Numbered from the stretch's first letter, positions 48,282-58,226 are shown. The stretch is DNA of 64,000 bases from Emiliania huxleyi CCMP1516 (GCF_000372725.1 NW_005200250.1:155007-219006); one strand, 5' to 3'. A program made the numbers and translations. The notes: generated by a model from the sequence alone, not told the origin.

Positions 48282-48546
48282 TGCAGCTTGACACCCAAGT
48301 GTTGAGCACCGGTGACTGTGGGAATGGGGAAGCAGAGTTCAGATCAGTCGAGGGAGTGTGATCTCCCTCATCCTCAACGGGCGTCCAATCGCAATCGGAT
48401 TTACTACGGCGGTGGTCCAATGGTAATCCGCATATTGGACGTCCCCGTCCATTGTTCTCGCCGTTCTTCGGCGGGGCCGCGTCAGGGCGGGGGCGCAGGC
48501 GCGCGCCCCGCCCGGCGCGCAGGCGCCAGTGCGGCGCGGAGGTTCT
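48282..48546 (+). repeat. 265-bp direct repeat, left copy
   Basis: Begins tgcagcttgacacccaagtg and ends gcggcgcggaggttct. It appears identical to 49190-49454; the two start 908 bp apart. Contains an imperfect hairpin (gtccaatcgc..., paired with ...catattggac) and a GC-rich run. No conserved coding signal; open frames in it read the repeat by chance. Confidence 0.92.
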
Positions 48547-49189
48547 GAGCTTGGGCTGACCTTCGTGGGGCGAGGCGGTGCCTCTTGGCCCGCAGTCGGT
48601 GCCCTTTGCCGGTCGCACAAAGGCCAGCGCGGCCTCTGTGCGGCTCTCTCTGGCGACAGTCTGGCTGGCGACTGCCGTTTGTTGGTACAGCTCGCAGTGC
48701 CCCGGCCGTGCATAGCGAGCTCTACGAAAGTAACTTGCGAACACGGTGCTGGTCAATCCCTTACGAAAGGAACCCAGCAACGGAGCTATAGCACAGCAAG
48801 TTGTGATGTGCTTGGCTGCATTGCGCCTCGCATTAAGGGCTAGGAGGCTGGCTGTACCGGAGAGGAGATGCCGTGAGCAACATACGGCACGTGCCTCTGG
48901 GGGCCGGATGAGCACAGTGCTCAATGCCCTCTACGACCGTCGCGGATGCGACAGTTTCTGCTTCCCTGCGCTGTGCCCTGCGGCCTTCGGTGGGTTCACC
49001 TATGTCCGGCCGCTTTCACTTGGGGTGTCAAGCCGCAGTTTGGGGTTGCGTCGTGTGCCAAGCATGGCCATCACAGTCAGGCATGCTGATACTCTCGCAG
49101 TCTGCCCGTGTGTGTGCTTAGCCCCGCTCAGGCTTCTAACATGCTTGGTTGTCCCAACTTTGTTGCCACATCCCGCAGTTACTGCACTC
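48547..49189. other. spacer between the two 265-bp repeats, no gene
   Basis: 643 bp without recognisable protein domains. The string gggttgcgtcgtgtgcc occurs here (49044) and again just beyond the right repeat (49513), suggesting more than one duplication step in this region. Confidence 0.5.
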
Positions 49190-49454
49190 TGCAGCTTGAC
49201 ACCCAAGTGTTGAGCACCGGTGACTGTGGGAATGGGGAAGCAGAGTTCAGATCAGTCGAGGGAGTGTGATCTCCCTCATCCTCAACGGGCGTCCAATCGC
49301 AATCGGATTTACTACGGCGGTGGTCCAATGGTAATCCGCATATTGGACGTCCCCGTCCATTGTTCTCGCCGTTCTTCGGCGGGGCCGCGTCAGGGCGGGG
49401 GCGCAGGCGCGCGCCCCGCCCGGCGCGCAGGCGCCAGTGCGGCGCGGAGGTTCT
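49190..49454 (+). repeat. 265-bp direct repeat, right copy
   Basis: Same length and apparently the same bases as 48282-48546. The pair could be the ends of a small LTR-like non-autonomous element or a tandem segmental duplication. I see no target-site duplication and no TG...CA termini, so the latter is at least as likely. Confidence 0.92.
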
Positions 49455-49690
49455 CCCACCCTCCATCCCCATCGCGCTCTATAAACTCTCACAAGCCTGT
49501 CTAGAGGTATGGGGGTTGCGTCGTGTGCCCCTGCGTGGTGTATTAGATCACCACCCAAGGTTGCGAAGGTAAAAGTCGACGCGTTGCGCTTTGCCGATCC
49601 GCACCTACCTACTCGGGTATGCTCTTGGTGGCGCGCTCAACACGGACTTTTTTTCCTCGCCTCATTCCAACCAAGAGACAGCTTCGAAAA

Positions 49691-50326
49691 ATGGGGCTTC
49701 TGCTTCTCGTCGGCTTCGGCTTGACGGTCGGCTTGACGCTCTCGCCCGCCGCCTCCACCCACGCAGCCCGGACTGGGAGTGTCGTGTGCTCGGCCGCGCG
49801 GCCGTCGGTGGGGTTCCGCGCCTCTGACGAGTTCCGCCACGGGCACGGCGGCGACGCGCTTGCCTCGTCCAAGGCGATCGATGGAAGCGTTGCAATGATG
49901 ATGAATGTGGATGGGCCCGCCACCCCGTCCAAGCAGCGTCCGCGGCCCGCGGCGGGAGTGCCGCTGCCCGCCAGCCCCAGTAACACTTTCCGCTACGGCG
50001 CCGGCGGCCCCTCGCTGGCGGCGACACGGGCGATCGATGGTACGGTCGCGATGATGCACGTGCCCAATGCGGCGGCGCCTCCGGCGATGCCTGACGCGGA
50101 GGAGGCGCCCCCACTGCCCGCCGCCGCAGTCATGGCACCTCCAGCCGCCTCCGCCGCCACGGCTCCTCCCGCCGCCGCCACCGCCACCACGGCACCTCCC
50201 GAGCCGGTCCCGGTGAGGGGCAGGGTGGTCCCGACGCGGTCGGCCGACGAGTTCCGCCACGGCTCGGGCGGCCAGGCTCTGGCATCATATCCAGCCTGCG
50301 ATGGCAGCGTGGCCATGGTCCAGTAG
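49691..50326 (+). CDS. Exported protein with three copies of an FRHGxGGxALA-type motif
   Basis: Single exon, 211 aa, starting at the ATG that yields a clear signal sequence (MGLLLLVGFGLTVGLTLSPA). The mature protein has three copies of a roughly 28-residue unit: SDEFRHGHGGDALASSKAID then GSVAMM; SNTFRYGAGGPSLAATRAID then GTVAMM; and ADEFRHGSGGQALASYPACD then GSVAMV at the very C-terminus. Ala/Pro-rich linkers separate them. I do not recognise the unit. The signal peptide followed by an Ala-rich region would suit a plastid lumen, cell-surface or biomineral-associated protein, but that is speculative. Translation could also start 24 codons upstream in the same frame. Confidence 0.7.
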   Translation: MGLLLLVGFGLTVGLTLSPAASTHAARTGSVVCSAARPSVGFRASDEFRHGHGGDALASSKAIDGSVAMMMNVDGPATPSKQRPRPAAGVPLPASPSNTFRYGAGGPSLAATRAIDGTVAMMHVPNAAAPPAMPDAEEAPPLPAAAVMAPPAASAATAPPAAATATTAPPEPVPVRGRVVPTRSADEFRHGSGGQALASYPACDGSVAMVQ

Positions 50327-50845
50327 AGGCTAGAGTCTCCCGCGGGAGGGAGATGCTAACCGTTCCATAAAGGGAAATCTCGCGCGTTGTGGGTGCACCC
50401 TGTAGTCTTGTGTTGTGCTGATGTGAGCTGGTGTTTGTTGGCAGAGGGTGCGCGCTTGCTGTGTCCTGTGACCTGTGTGTCTTGTGAGCTTGGTCATCAT
50501 CTGTCCCGCGTCCCACCCAAACAGTCACCCATCCACCGCGCTGGTGTCCACAGTCCGACTCCGACCTCCGAGCCTGGCTCCGTGGCTGTTCTTCGCCTTT
50601 CTATCAATCAAAGCACAAAGGGCCAGGCTCTGTGCCTGTGCGCTGTGGCGCGTCACCATCGCGCGATTGGCCAGCAAGCGTGGCCATCAAGCAGTATTCG
50701 ACGGTGTTGGATACTAGTACGAGGGGCAAGAAACCCGCAAAAAGAAATAAAAGGTACGCGGCACCACTCTGCTACCCAACGCGGCCAAAGGATATCCACC
50801 TCGAGAACCTCGAGAACCACTCTGCACCACTCCACACCTTCGCTC

Positions 50846-51676
50846 ATGTACGTGCTCCTCGCTGCTGCGCCCTCCTTCCTGCCTGCGCCTCGCACGCCCG
50901 CCTGCGGACGAGTCGGACTCTCGCCGCGCGGCTCGGCCTGTGCCTTCTTCGGACCCGCCCAGTACGTGGACCCGCTTGCGCCAAAGGGCCTCGAGCAGTT
51001 TGCTGGCTCGATGACGTCTCGGGTGTGGTATCTTCCGCCCGATAAGAGCGACTGGGCCGCGCTCCTCTTCTGTGCACGCCACGAGGCCATCCGACACGAG
51101 CTCCTTCGACTCGAGCGGCTCGTGCCCGTGCTTCAGTACAAGGACAAGGCCGACCCGGCGTTCGATGCGCTCGAGGAGCTGCACGCAAATTACTGCGACG
51201 CGGCGATTCGGTTCACGCACCAGCTCGAGGAGGAGGCGCTCTGGCCAGCCATCGGCGAGGTGCTCGAGGTGCCGGCCGATATCCAAGAGCGCACCACCGT
51301 CGGAGGGACGTACCGCACGCCGGTGCAGTGGGCCGAGTCGGACTACGAGGAGCTGCGCGAGGCGTTCGCGTCGCACAACGTCAACACGATCCGGCAGGTC
51401 CTCCCCGCCTTTGCCGAGAAGGCGGGCAGCCTGATGGAGGAGCAGGAGCGCCGCCTCGCCGCGCTGCTCCGCGAGAGCGGCCGCGGGCCCGAGTGGGGCG
51501 AGCAGCTGCAGGCAAAGCTGGACGAGTTCGCGGCGGCGCACCCCTTCGGCGCGACGATGCAGCAGCTCAGCGTCGGCGCGGCCCAGCCAACCAAGCTTCG
51601 CGAGTGCGTCGGGCCCGCCTCGGGCGGCGGCGAGGCAGCCGCGGCCCGCGCGCGTAGCCAACGCCAGTGCGTTTAG
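50846..51676 (+). CDS. Hemerythrin-like (HHE) domain protein, probably organelle-targeted
   Basis: Single exon, 276 aa. The N-terminus MYVLLAAAPSFLPAPRTPAC followed by an Arg/Ser-rich stretch to about residue 35 resembles a targeting peptide. The body is a four-helix bundle-like sequence with HEAIRHELLRLERLVPVLQY, FTHQLEEEALWPAIGEVL and EKAGSLMEEQERRLAALLRE; the spacing of His and Glu recalls hemerythrin/HHE cation-binding domains (H...HxxEE...H), though not all canonical histidines are obvious to me. Possible role: binding of iron or oxygen sensing; unproven. Its 3' end overlaps an EF-hand reading frame on the opposite strand. Confidence 0.6.
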   Translation: MYVLLAAAPSFLPAPRTPACGRVGLSPRGSACAFFGPAQYVDPLAPKGLEQFAGSMTSRVWYLPPDKSDWAALLFCARHEAIRHELLRLERLVPVLQYKDKADPAFDALEELHANYCDAAIRFTHQLEEEALWPAIGEVLEVPADIQERTTVGGTYRTPVQWAESDYEELREAFASHNVNTIRQVLPAFAEKAGSLMEEQERRLAALLRESGRGPEWGEQLQAKLDEFAAAHPFGATMQQLSVGAAQPTKLRECVGPASGGGEAAAARARSQRQCV

Positions 51677-51778
51677 TCGCTCCTCCAGCTCTCTGGACGA
51701 GAGCTTGCCGTCGCCGTCACTGTCAAGGTCTTTGCTGAGGATCCCTTTGAAGTCCCTCCGACGAAGCCGCAAGCGCAA
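51640..51778 (-). CDS. EF-hand-encoding exon (partial gene), antisense to hemerythrin-like gene
   Basis: The minus frame reads RRRDFKGILSKDLDSDGDGK then LSSRELEERLNALALATRA, a textbook EF-hand: loop DSDGDGKLSSRE has Asp at 1, 3 and 5, Gly at 6, Leu at 8 and Glu at 12, flanked by amphipathic helices. No ATG precedes it in frame, and upstream stops mean that a further exon or a decayed gene must supply the rest. The reading downstream becomes antisense of the hemerythrin-like gene without domain character. The ends given are only those of the recognisable domain. Confidence 0.55.
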
Positions 51779-52146
51779 GATTGCAGAGGACGACTATCAT
51801 CCTGCTGTCTTAGTGTGTGGCAAAGCAAGAACAGCTACAGGCTCGCGTGAGTGCGCAACCGCTAACAAAAGAATTAGAGCGAGCCCTCAAAACCACACAC
51901 GCACAACACGGGTATACACAACAAAAACAACTCGTCATCGAAACCCTCGTGTTGATTTCGGACAACGTAAAAAAGAAAACACAAATCCAGCGGAGGTCCA
52001 AATGAGGTGTATCGCCTGACTGCGAGAGTCACCGAAAACAAAACGCAATTGGTGCCACTATCGCGCGTCCCCCAGTCAGCCGTCGGCACGGCGCGTCGGC
52101 ACTCAGGAGTCAGGAGTGTCTCCTTCCTCAGCCTGCGCAGCACGCC

Positions 52147-53253
52147 ATGCTTGAGGCGTTGCTTGGTGCCTATGCGTCGCCAATCGTCACCGCCTCAATC
52201 CTCTGCGCCTTCCCTTCCCTCGTGATGCTCGGCATGTCCTTCCTCGCAATCGGCCTGCAGGTCCCCGATATGTTCACCGCCGCACTGCAGCACCTGGCAG
52301 CTGGCATTGTGCTGAGCGCAGTGGCTGTGGAGCTGGTTCCGAAGATCCTCGAGGCGCCAGACGATGCCGGAACTACACTCGGAATGACAGTCGGCTTCTT
52401 CTTTGGCATCTCCCTGTTCCTGCTCATCCTCCCTGCCCTCTGTGGCGAGCCGGAGGAGGAGGAGGAGGAGGACGGCTCGACGCGCTACGTCTCAGCAGTG
52501 GCCAGCGGGCAGGGAAGGCAGACAGGCGGCAGCATGAAGCGACGGCCCTCGCTCATAGCGTCCATGAAAGAGCCACCACCCCATTACCCGTGGCCGCTCG
52601 TCTTTGCTGTCGGGACCGATGCGCTGGTCGACGGCCTGCTCATCGGCATCTCCGGTGCTGGCGGCATCGGTGCGGGCATCATCATCTCAGCCGCGCTCAC
52701 CGTCGAGATGGGCTTCCTTGGCCTCACTTTCGCAGCCTCTCTCAAGAAGCAGCCAGCGGTGCGCCGAGAGTCGCCGAGAGCCACCGAGTGCCGAGATGAC
52801 GAGCGCGTCGCAGATCCTTGAATCGGCTCCTCTCATCGCATCGAGGTGGAGATTTCACTGCTCGCCGGTGGCCCCAATCAGCGCCTTGCTTTCTTCCGCG
52901 CAGGTGAAGCGCACATTGACCATCGTCATGCCGCCACTCATGCTCAGCTTCGGCGGCGTCTTGGGCGGGGCGTTGGGCAGCGCCCTCGCCGACAACCCGC
53001 CCATGTACACGGGCCTGATGGCGTTTGGCGTCGCGGCTCTTCTCTTCCTGGTGACAGAAGAGCTGCTGCTAGAGGTGCGATGCGGGCTCGGAGCGCCGGG
53101 AGCGGTGCCCTCCCCCCACTGACACCCACGCTGCCGGGCCGGCAGGCGCACGAAAACGTGGGCGGGAACGACGAGCACATCTGGTGGGTGGACGGCATGT
53201 TCTTCTTCGGCTTCTACTGCTCCTTCCTGCTCGAGAAGTTCACCGGAGAGTGA
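52147..53253 (+). CDS. ZIP-family divalent metal transporter
   Basis: Predicted zinc/iron permease. Exons 52147-52758, 52904-53074, 53146-53253 (296 aa). About eight hydrophobic segments, including FTAALQHLAAGIVLSAVAVE with LVPKIL (ZIP TM4-like, with the His-x-x-Ala-Gly arrangement), FAVGTDALVDGLLIGISGAG (TM5-like), and VEMGFLGLTFAASL; the cytoplasmic loop between TM3 and TM4 is acidic (EPEEEEEED). Splicing joins LKKQPA to VKRTLTIVMPPLML, and LLLE to AHENVGGND. The family's classic HNxxD motif is replaced by DALVDG, so metal specificity is uncertain. Introns are 145 and 71 bp, both GT-AG. Confidence 0.8.
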
Positions 53254-53723
53254 ATGATCGAACGACGCGGGGCGCACGCGGTCGGGGCTATTGCAATACG
53301 AACGGGCGCCAAGCGGGCGCCAGAGCGCCGGCGAGCGCAGCACGGAGGCGGCGGAGATGGAGGGTTGGTCAGGAAAACCGCACGACGCGTCCACCCCACG
53401 CCCCACGCGTCCACTCTCCGTCCTCTATGCGTCCTCTAACGACGAATACATATTTTCCGTGCGCATAGCAGCGAGATTTTCCGCTCTCTGCGCCCCCGTG
53501 TGCGCCACCGCCCCCAGGCCCCCCGGGCGTTTCACGTGGGTTCTGCCCCACGCCTCCCTGGGACTGGGTGCCCCACCTTCTTCTCCCGCGTCAGTGGTCC
53601 CCTGAGAGGGAACATACGATAGCGCCACCTTGTGAGCTGTCCTGTACCACGCGGAATCGGACCCTATCCTAGACCCTTGTATCCCCAGTGCTCAGTGCTC
53701 AGCTGTCCTGTTTGATGTGATCT

Positions 53724-54140
53724 ATGCGTCCAGCACTATCCGTTGTGGCTGGGCGCAAGTTCGACAACCTAAACTTTTTATCTTCGGACCGAGTGATACG
53801 GCCGGTGACAGTGTGCCCTCACGCCGTAGCGGTGCTCGACGGCAAGCTGTATGCGGTGGGAGGCTTCAACGGTGACGACTTCCTCAACTCGGTGGAGCGA
53901 CATGACCCGGCGACGAATGCGTGGGAGGCTGTGGCGCCGCTGACGCTGGCTCGCTTCGGTGCCGGGGTGGCGGCGCTGGAAGGCAAGTTGTACGCTGTGG
54001 GCGGCAGGGTTGAGGATGACGAGGCCGAGGTCGAAAGGCCGGCTAACTCGGTGGAGCGGTTCGACCCGGCCTCGAACGCCTGGGAGGAGGTGGCGCCGAT
54101 GGCGATGGCGCGGGCCTTTTCTTTCGCGCTCCTGATGTAG
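53724..54140 (+). CDS. Short kelch-repeat protein
   Basis: 138 aa with two recognisable kelch blades: HAVAVLDGKLYAVGGFNGDD, SVERHDPATNAWEAVAPL, then GVAALEGKLYAVGGRVEDDE and SVERFDPASNAWEEVAPMAM. Functional kelch propellers normally have five to seven blades, so this is either a fragment, a gene with unrecognised further exons, or a mini-kelch protein. No N-terminal BTB or F-box. The first kelch unit starts after MRPALSVVAGRKFDNLNF. Unspliced stop codon TAG at 54138-54140. Confidence 0.55.
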   Translation: MRPALSVVAGRKFDNLNFLSSDRVIRPVTVCPHAVAVLDGKLYAVGGFNGDDFLNSVERHDPATNAWEAVAPLTLARFGAGVAALEGKLYAVGGRVEDDEAEVERPANSVERFDPASNAWEEVAPMAMARAFSFALLM

Positions 54141-54169
54141 CGAGGGGCATAGGTGAGCTGTGAGCTGTG

Positions 54170-54930
54170 AGAGAGAGCGGCATGTGCGGAGACGAGACGA
54201 GGCGGACGACCTCGAAACAGCGCTGGACATGGTTTCGAAGAACCGCATCGTGTGGTTCTCGCTCGCGCCGTCGGCGGGCGCAGCGACGGACTTCACCGCC
54301 AGCGCCTTTTCTCCGCGCTGCCGCAGCCGCAGCAGCCGCACAAGCGGGGACGCTCGGAGGAGGACGACACCGAGGAGGAGGAGGAGGCTCCCGAGCCCGC
54401 TTGAAGCCGCCGCCGCAGTGCCCACTTTGCCCCGCTGAGCGAGAAACCCAAGGCACCGAGGAAGGAGGAGGAGGAGGAGGAGGACGACGACGAAGACGAC
54501 GTCGGCCTCGGCGGTGAGTGCTCCAACCCCACGTCGCCGCCTCCCATGCCTACTCCGGTCGACCGGCTGCTCTATCCACACGGCGGGACGGCCGCCCTGT
54601 GCAGCTGCGGAGCGATTTCATTCATGGACGCAGAGGCGAGTCATGGTAGGCCCCCTCCCGACGCCGCGACGAGGGGTCGCCCAGCCGACGGGGCGGGTTC
54701 CCCGCCGCCGCCTCTCGACGCTCTGGCGGAGGCGGAGGGGAGAAGGGAGGCGAGAGCGGAGGCGGAGGGGAGAAGAGGGGCGAGAGCGGCGGCGGCAGAC
54801 GCGGGGAGAAGAAGGGGGGCAGCGAGGATGGCGGCGGCGGAGGCGGCAGCGGCGGGCTCGGCGGGCGCGTCACCTTTTCGGCAGAGGCGCTGGACGGAGG
54901 CGGGGCGAGGGGGGCGCAGGCGCACACCCT
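54170..54930 (+). other. Possible unrecognised multi-exon gene with acidic segment
   Basis: Several frames alternate in protein-like quality: EADDLETALDMVSKNRIVWF (54198-), QRLFSALPQPQQPHKRGRSE with EEDDTEEEEEAPEPA (about 54302-54405), and LSEKPKAPRKEEEEEEDDDE with DDVGLGGECSNPTSPPP and CSCGAISFMDAE (54432-54640). These could be exons of one acidic nuclear-type protein, but I could not fix junctions and recognise no domain. The stretch beyond 54700 is a purine-rich ggcggaggggag array. Confidence 0.35.
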
Positions 54931-54999
54931 AACTCCTGGCCCATCTGGGCGCTGCGCCACACACCTACTACGTCTAGTACTGCCGCCCCCTCGCTCACT

Positions 55000-55165
55000 T
55001 CCCTTTCGCGGCGAATCTCGGACCGTCCGACCAATCTCGACCAATCTCGGACATCCTCGGCAAATCTCGACCAATCTCCGCCAATGTCGATCAATCTGGA
55101 CCAACCTCGGATATCCTCGGCCAACCTCGGCCAAGCCCGGACATGCCGACCTCTCACCAAAGGCT
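55000..55165. repeat. 10-11-bp tandem repeat (accaatctcg / gccgagattgg)
   Basis: Irregular array of gaccaatctcg, ggacatcctcg and gccaacctcgg units. On the minus strand it reads (gccgagattgg)n, the same motif seen in introns of the prolyl hydroxylase and tropomodulin-like genes and again at 56130-56165. It could be an intron of an unrecognised gene. Confidence 0.75.
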
Positions 55166-55225
55166 TAACTCACTAGCGGTGTGAATGGGTGACTAGGAGC
55201 GGCACGACCTCTCTGCGCACGGCAA

Positions 55226-55735
55226 CACGCTCTACCTCTCGCCAGAGGCGTGCCTTAATTAATTAGTTAACTACGACCATCGTACTTAATTGTTAATGAA
55301 CTAGCACGCTATCTACCTCTCGCCAGAGGCGTGCTATCGTATCGTATTTACTGAGTTATTAATGAAGCAACACTCTCTCCTCTTGCCAGAGGCGTCGCCG
55401 AGAGTCGCCGAGAGTCGCCGATGCTAGCGGAGAGAGTCGCCGAGAGTATAGCGTGACTGGGCCGAGAGAAGGTGGAGCTGGCCAGCTGCTGGCCAGCTGC
55501 GAGGGGTGGTCTGGACCCACGCCACCCCTTGAGAGATATAGAGCGACACTCAGCGACAGCGACAGCGTGCTTGCTCCCCCCGCGCGCATGGTCGCAGGTG
55601 CGCGCGGCGATTCTGACGCGCACGAGCAGCATGAGCCTCTCGCCGGCGGAGGCGAGGCAGCTAGACTTCTCCATTACTGCTTAATTAATCACCTTTTTAG
55701 CCTCTCGGCGGCGGAGGCGAGGCAGCTAGACGTAG
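55226..55735. repeat. dispersed copies of a cctctcgccagaggcg hairpin unit
   Basis: The palindromic unit cctctcgccagagg followed by cgtgc or cgt occurs at about 55232, 55314 and 55381 (last diverged), and a longer relative agcctctcgccggcggaggc with gaggcagctagac occurs at 55630 and 55699. The spacer is AT-rich (ttaattaattagttaac). No coding signal. Confidence 0.65.
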
Positions 55736-55834
55736 CAAGTAGTAGTAGGCAACCTTCACTCCAAGATATCTGGCCCCCTCTATCCACACCCCAAGCGACT
55801 AGCGACGGGGCGTGGCTGAAATCCACCTCGCTCG

Positions 55835-55868
55835 CGGCATGTTGAGTTGTTGACAACTCAACATGCCG
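55835..55868. repeat. perfect inverted repeat, 16-bp arms, 2-bp loop
   Basis: cggcatgttgagttgt, tg, then acaactcaacatgccg. It lies in noncoding DNA about 600 bp upstream of VTI1. Confidence 0.9.
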
Positions 55869-56459
55869 GGGCAGGAGACACGCTGGGCACGACACTGTAG
55901 TCTCATTATCAGGGACTCATCTAGGTTCTGGAACTGGCTTGGTAGTAGTTGATGTCGTGTTTTAGCCTAACTGGTAGTCTGCATATAACGCAGGTGCATG
56001 GGGAGGATATCTTAAAATACAAGCCTCTCTCACAGCACACTGGCACAACAAGGGCGCAAACTGCTAACTGGCGCCATACTACTGCATCCTGCGACGGGGA
56101 GGTAATATACTACGCAGCGCCGGGACGGCGAGATCGGCCGAGATGAGCCGAGATTGGCCGAGATCGTAGGCGGCGCGGCTCGACGTCTTCTCGCTCGGGC
56201 TCGTGCTGCGCTACTTGCTGCTCGGCAGAGCGCCGTCGCCTGTCCTAGCCGAGGGCGCGTGGAGCAGGTGTGGCGGCGGCGCAGCGCAGCGCAGTGTTGT
56301 GTCGTGTCGGCTCCCAGCCCACGTGCGCAGCGTGTGTGTGCGTGTGGTGGGCCCGTCAGCGCTCCCTCCGGGCGTCGGCTCTGTGAATTGGCCTCCGAAA
56401 AGTGAATTCTTCCTGCGGCAAGGTGCCCGCTGTGACAGCGCCGCTGTGACAGCGCCGCC
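55869..56459. other. upstream region of VTI1, no gene
   Basis: No coding signal. Contains the short (gccgagatt)n relative at 56130-56165. The VTI1 start codon follows gacagcgccgccATG. Confidence 0.5.
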
Positions 56460-57232
56460 ATGTCGGAGTTTGCGTCGTACGAGAGCGAGTTCACGCATGC
56501 CTGCATGGACGCGAATAGCAAGATTAGCACGCTCGAACGCCTCGCGCCGGGTAGCGGGCGCGACGCGGCGGTGAAGGAGGCGCAGGCGGCCGTCGACTCA
56601 GCTGCCGATGTGGTGTCGCGGCTCGAGATGGAGGCGGGGCCTTCGGACCGTGGGCGCGTCCGCGAGTGCAAGTCGAGCCTCTCCGAGCTACGCTCCAAGC
56701 TCTCCGTCGCTCGCTCCAACAACCGCGCCGCAGAACTCGCGCGCGAGCAGCTCCTGGCGAGTGCCGACGCGCCCGCGCGTATGGAGGCTGAGGCGCAGCA
56801 CGCGCGGCTGCTGGAGACGACGAGCCGGATGCAGCGCGGGACGGACAAGCTGCGGGCCGCGTGCCAGGTCGCGGTGGAGACCGAGGCGGTCGGCGTCTCC
56901 ATCCTGGGAGACCTGGATCAGCAGCGGATGACGCTCGAGCAAACGAGAGAGAGGCGCCGCCCGCCCGCCCGCCTTCCCCATCCTCGGAGGGACTGCCGCC
57001 TCACCGGGTCCCTCTCCCCCGCCACAGGCTGCGGACGGCCAACCGCGGGCTCGAGCGCTCGAAGAAGCTGCTGCAGTCGATGACCAAGCGAGCGGCGGCC
57101 AACAAGATGCTGATGATCGGCATCATCGCCTTCCTCTGCCTGATGATCGTGGCGATCCTCTACCTCAAGTTCTTCATGCCCTCGGGCTCCGACCCCTCTC
57201 CGCCGCCTTCACCACCCCCGCCGCAGAGATGA
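56460..57232 (+). CDS. VTI1: Vti1-type Qb-SNARE
   Basis: Membrane-fusion SNARE of Golgi/endosome trafficking. Exons 56460-56953 and 57028-57232 (232 aa), with a 74-bp GC-AG intron. The N-terminal three-helix bundle (ASYESEFTHACMDANSKIST) and SKLSVARSNNRAAELAREQL is followed by the SNARE motif (QHARLLETTSRMQRGTDKLR, then GVSILGDLDQQRMTLEQTRE, with the central-layer glutamine in DLDQQR) and the spliced continuation RLRTANRGLERSKKLLQSM. The tail anchor is MLMIGIIAFLCLMIVAILYL, after which a short Pro/Ser-rich luminal end follows. The length is typical of Vti1. The intron falls inside the C-terminal half of the SNARE helix; without splicing the anchor would be lost. Confidence 0.92.
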
Positions 57233-57745
57233 TGAGCAGATGCGGTCGCGCTTTTTTTGTACGTGGAGCCGTATGGATGATGGATCCCCCGCGGGCGCGG
57301 GTCTCGTTATTTCTCGCGCGTCTCTCGGTCTCGGCTCTTGCGACTCGCGTCGGTGTCGGTCCTCTGTCTATGCTATCTCGGTCTCGCCCGCAAGTGTTTG
57401 TGGGCGCGTGGGCATGTGTGTGTGCCGAGACGCGAGAGTTGCATCCGGCCCCTTTTTGTTGGTCTGTGTCTAAACCGCACCAGCCGACGCACCATGTGTT
57501 CCACACCCCGGAGTGCGGAGATGGGAAACCGTGCTCCGTGCACCGTCTGGGTCGAGCGGAGGGCTCACTCCTCACATCGAGGGGGAGCTAGCTAGGCCTA
57601 GGGAGCTAGCGCGGCGCGGCAAGGCCCGCCCCGCCACTGGTCAGCCGAGCATTCCCACAGCGCACGAGAAGCCAGGCAGCACATGACATGTCCAACTCAC
57701 TGTTCACAACGGCGACAGCCCACCCGCTGCACCACGCGCTGCTGC
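57233..57745. other. region between convergent VTI1 and one-helix protein genes, no gene
   Basis: 3' flanks of two convergent genes. No domain signal on either strand. Confidence 0.5.
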
Positions 57746-58226
57746 TCACTCGACAAAGCCAAGCGTCTGCAGCAGCGTGTACACCTGCTGCGGGACGCTC
57801 TCGCCGGTGTAGTACTCGGTGATGAGGCCGACGGGGAGGAAGAACATGGCGAAGCGCCCATTCGTGATCTCTGCCGCCTTGCTCCACCCCACCAGCTGTG
57901 CGCCCTCGTCCTCCTCCCTCGCCTGCCGCTTGCGCCACTTCTCCGAGAGGGCGTCCAGCTTGGCCGCCTGCGGAGCGTTCCCGACGCGGGTGGGGACGCG
58001 AGGTCGGGGGGAGCGCGAGAGCGCGGGCGCACGGCGCCTGCTCCGCCAGCTCCATCTCACTCATATCGGCGTCGAGCGCCACGGGCGGCGGCGCAGGGTC
58101 CGCCATCATGCGCGCGGTCGAGACGCGCAGCGGTGCTGCGGCTGCCCGCATCTGCTGATGCACGGGCAGCTCGGCGCGCGGGCCCGCCACCAACGCGGCA
58201 GTCAGGACAGGGAGGGCGAGAAGCAT
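57746..58226 (-). CDS. One-helix LHC-like (HLIP/OHP-type) chlorophyll-binding protein
   Basis: Plastid protein, probably photoprotective or pigment-delivery in thylakoids. Exons 58226-58038 and 57967-57746 (136 aa), 70-bp GC-AG intron joining MELAEQ to AAKLDALSEKWRKRQ. The N-terminus MLLALPVLTAALVAGPRAEL is signal-peptide-like and is followed by an Ala/Arg/Ser-rich stretch to about residue 45, which suits a bipartite target signal of a secondary plastid. The single LHC-type helix is GWSKAAEITNGRFAMFFLPV with the ExxNGRxAM chlorophyll ligand motif, then GLITEYYTGESVPQQVYTLL. Length and single helix exclude full LHC antenna proteins. It is strong evidence that the organism is photosynthetic. 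Confidence 0.85.

Noticed and set aside
48282-48546. Spliceosomal snRNA or tRNA gene in the 265-bp repeat
   Set aside because: The hairpin does not show U1, U2, U4, U5 or U6 core sequences or a tRNA T-arm/anticodon arrangement that I can recognise.
48282-49454. LTR retrotransposon with intact ends
   Set aside because: The direct repeats lack TG...CA termini, no primer-binding-like site or coding region lies between them, and no target duplication is visible. Kept only as a direct-repeat pair of uncertain origin.
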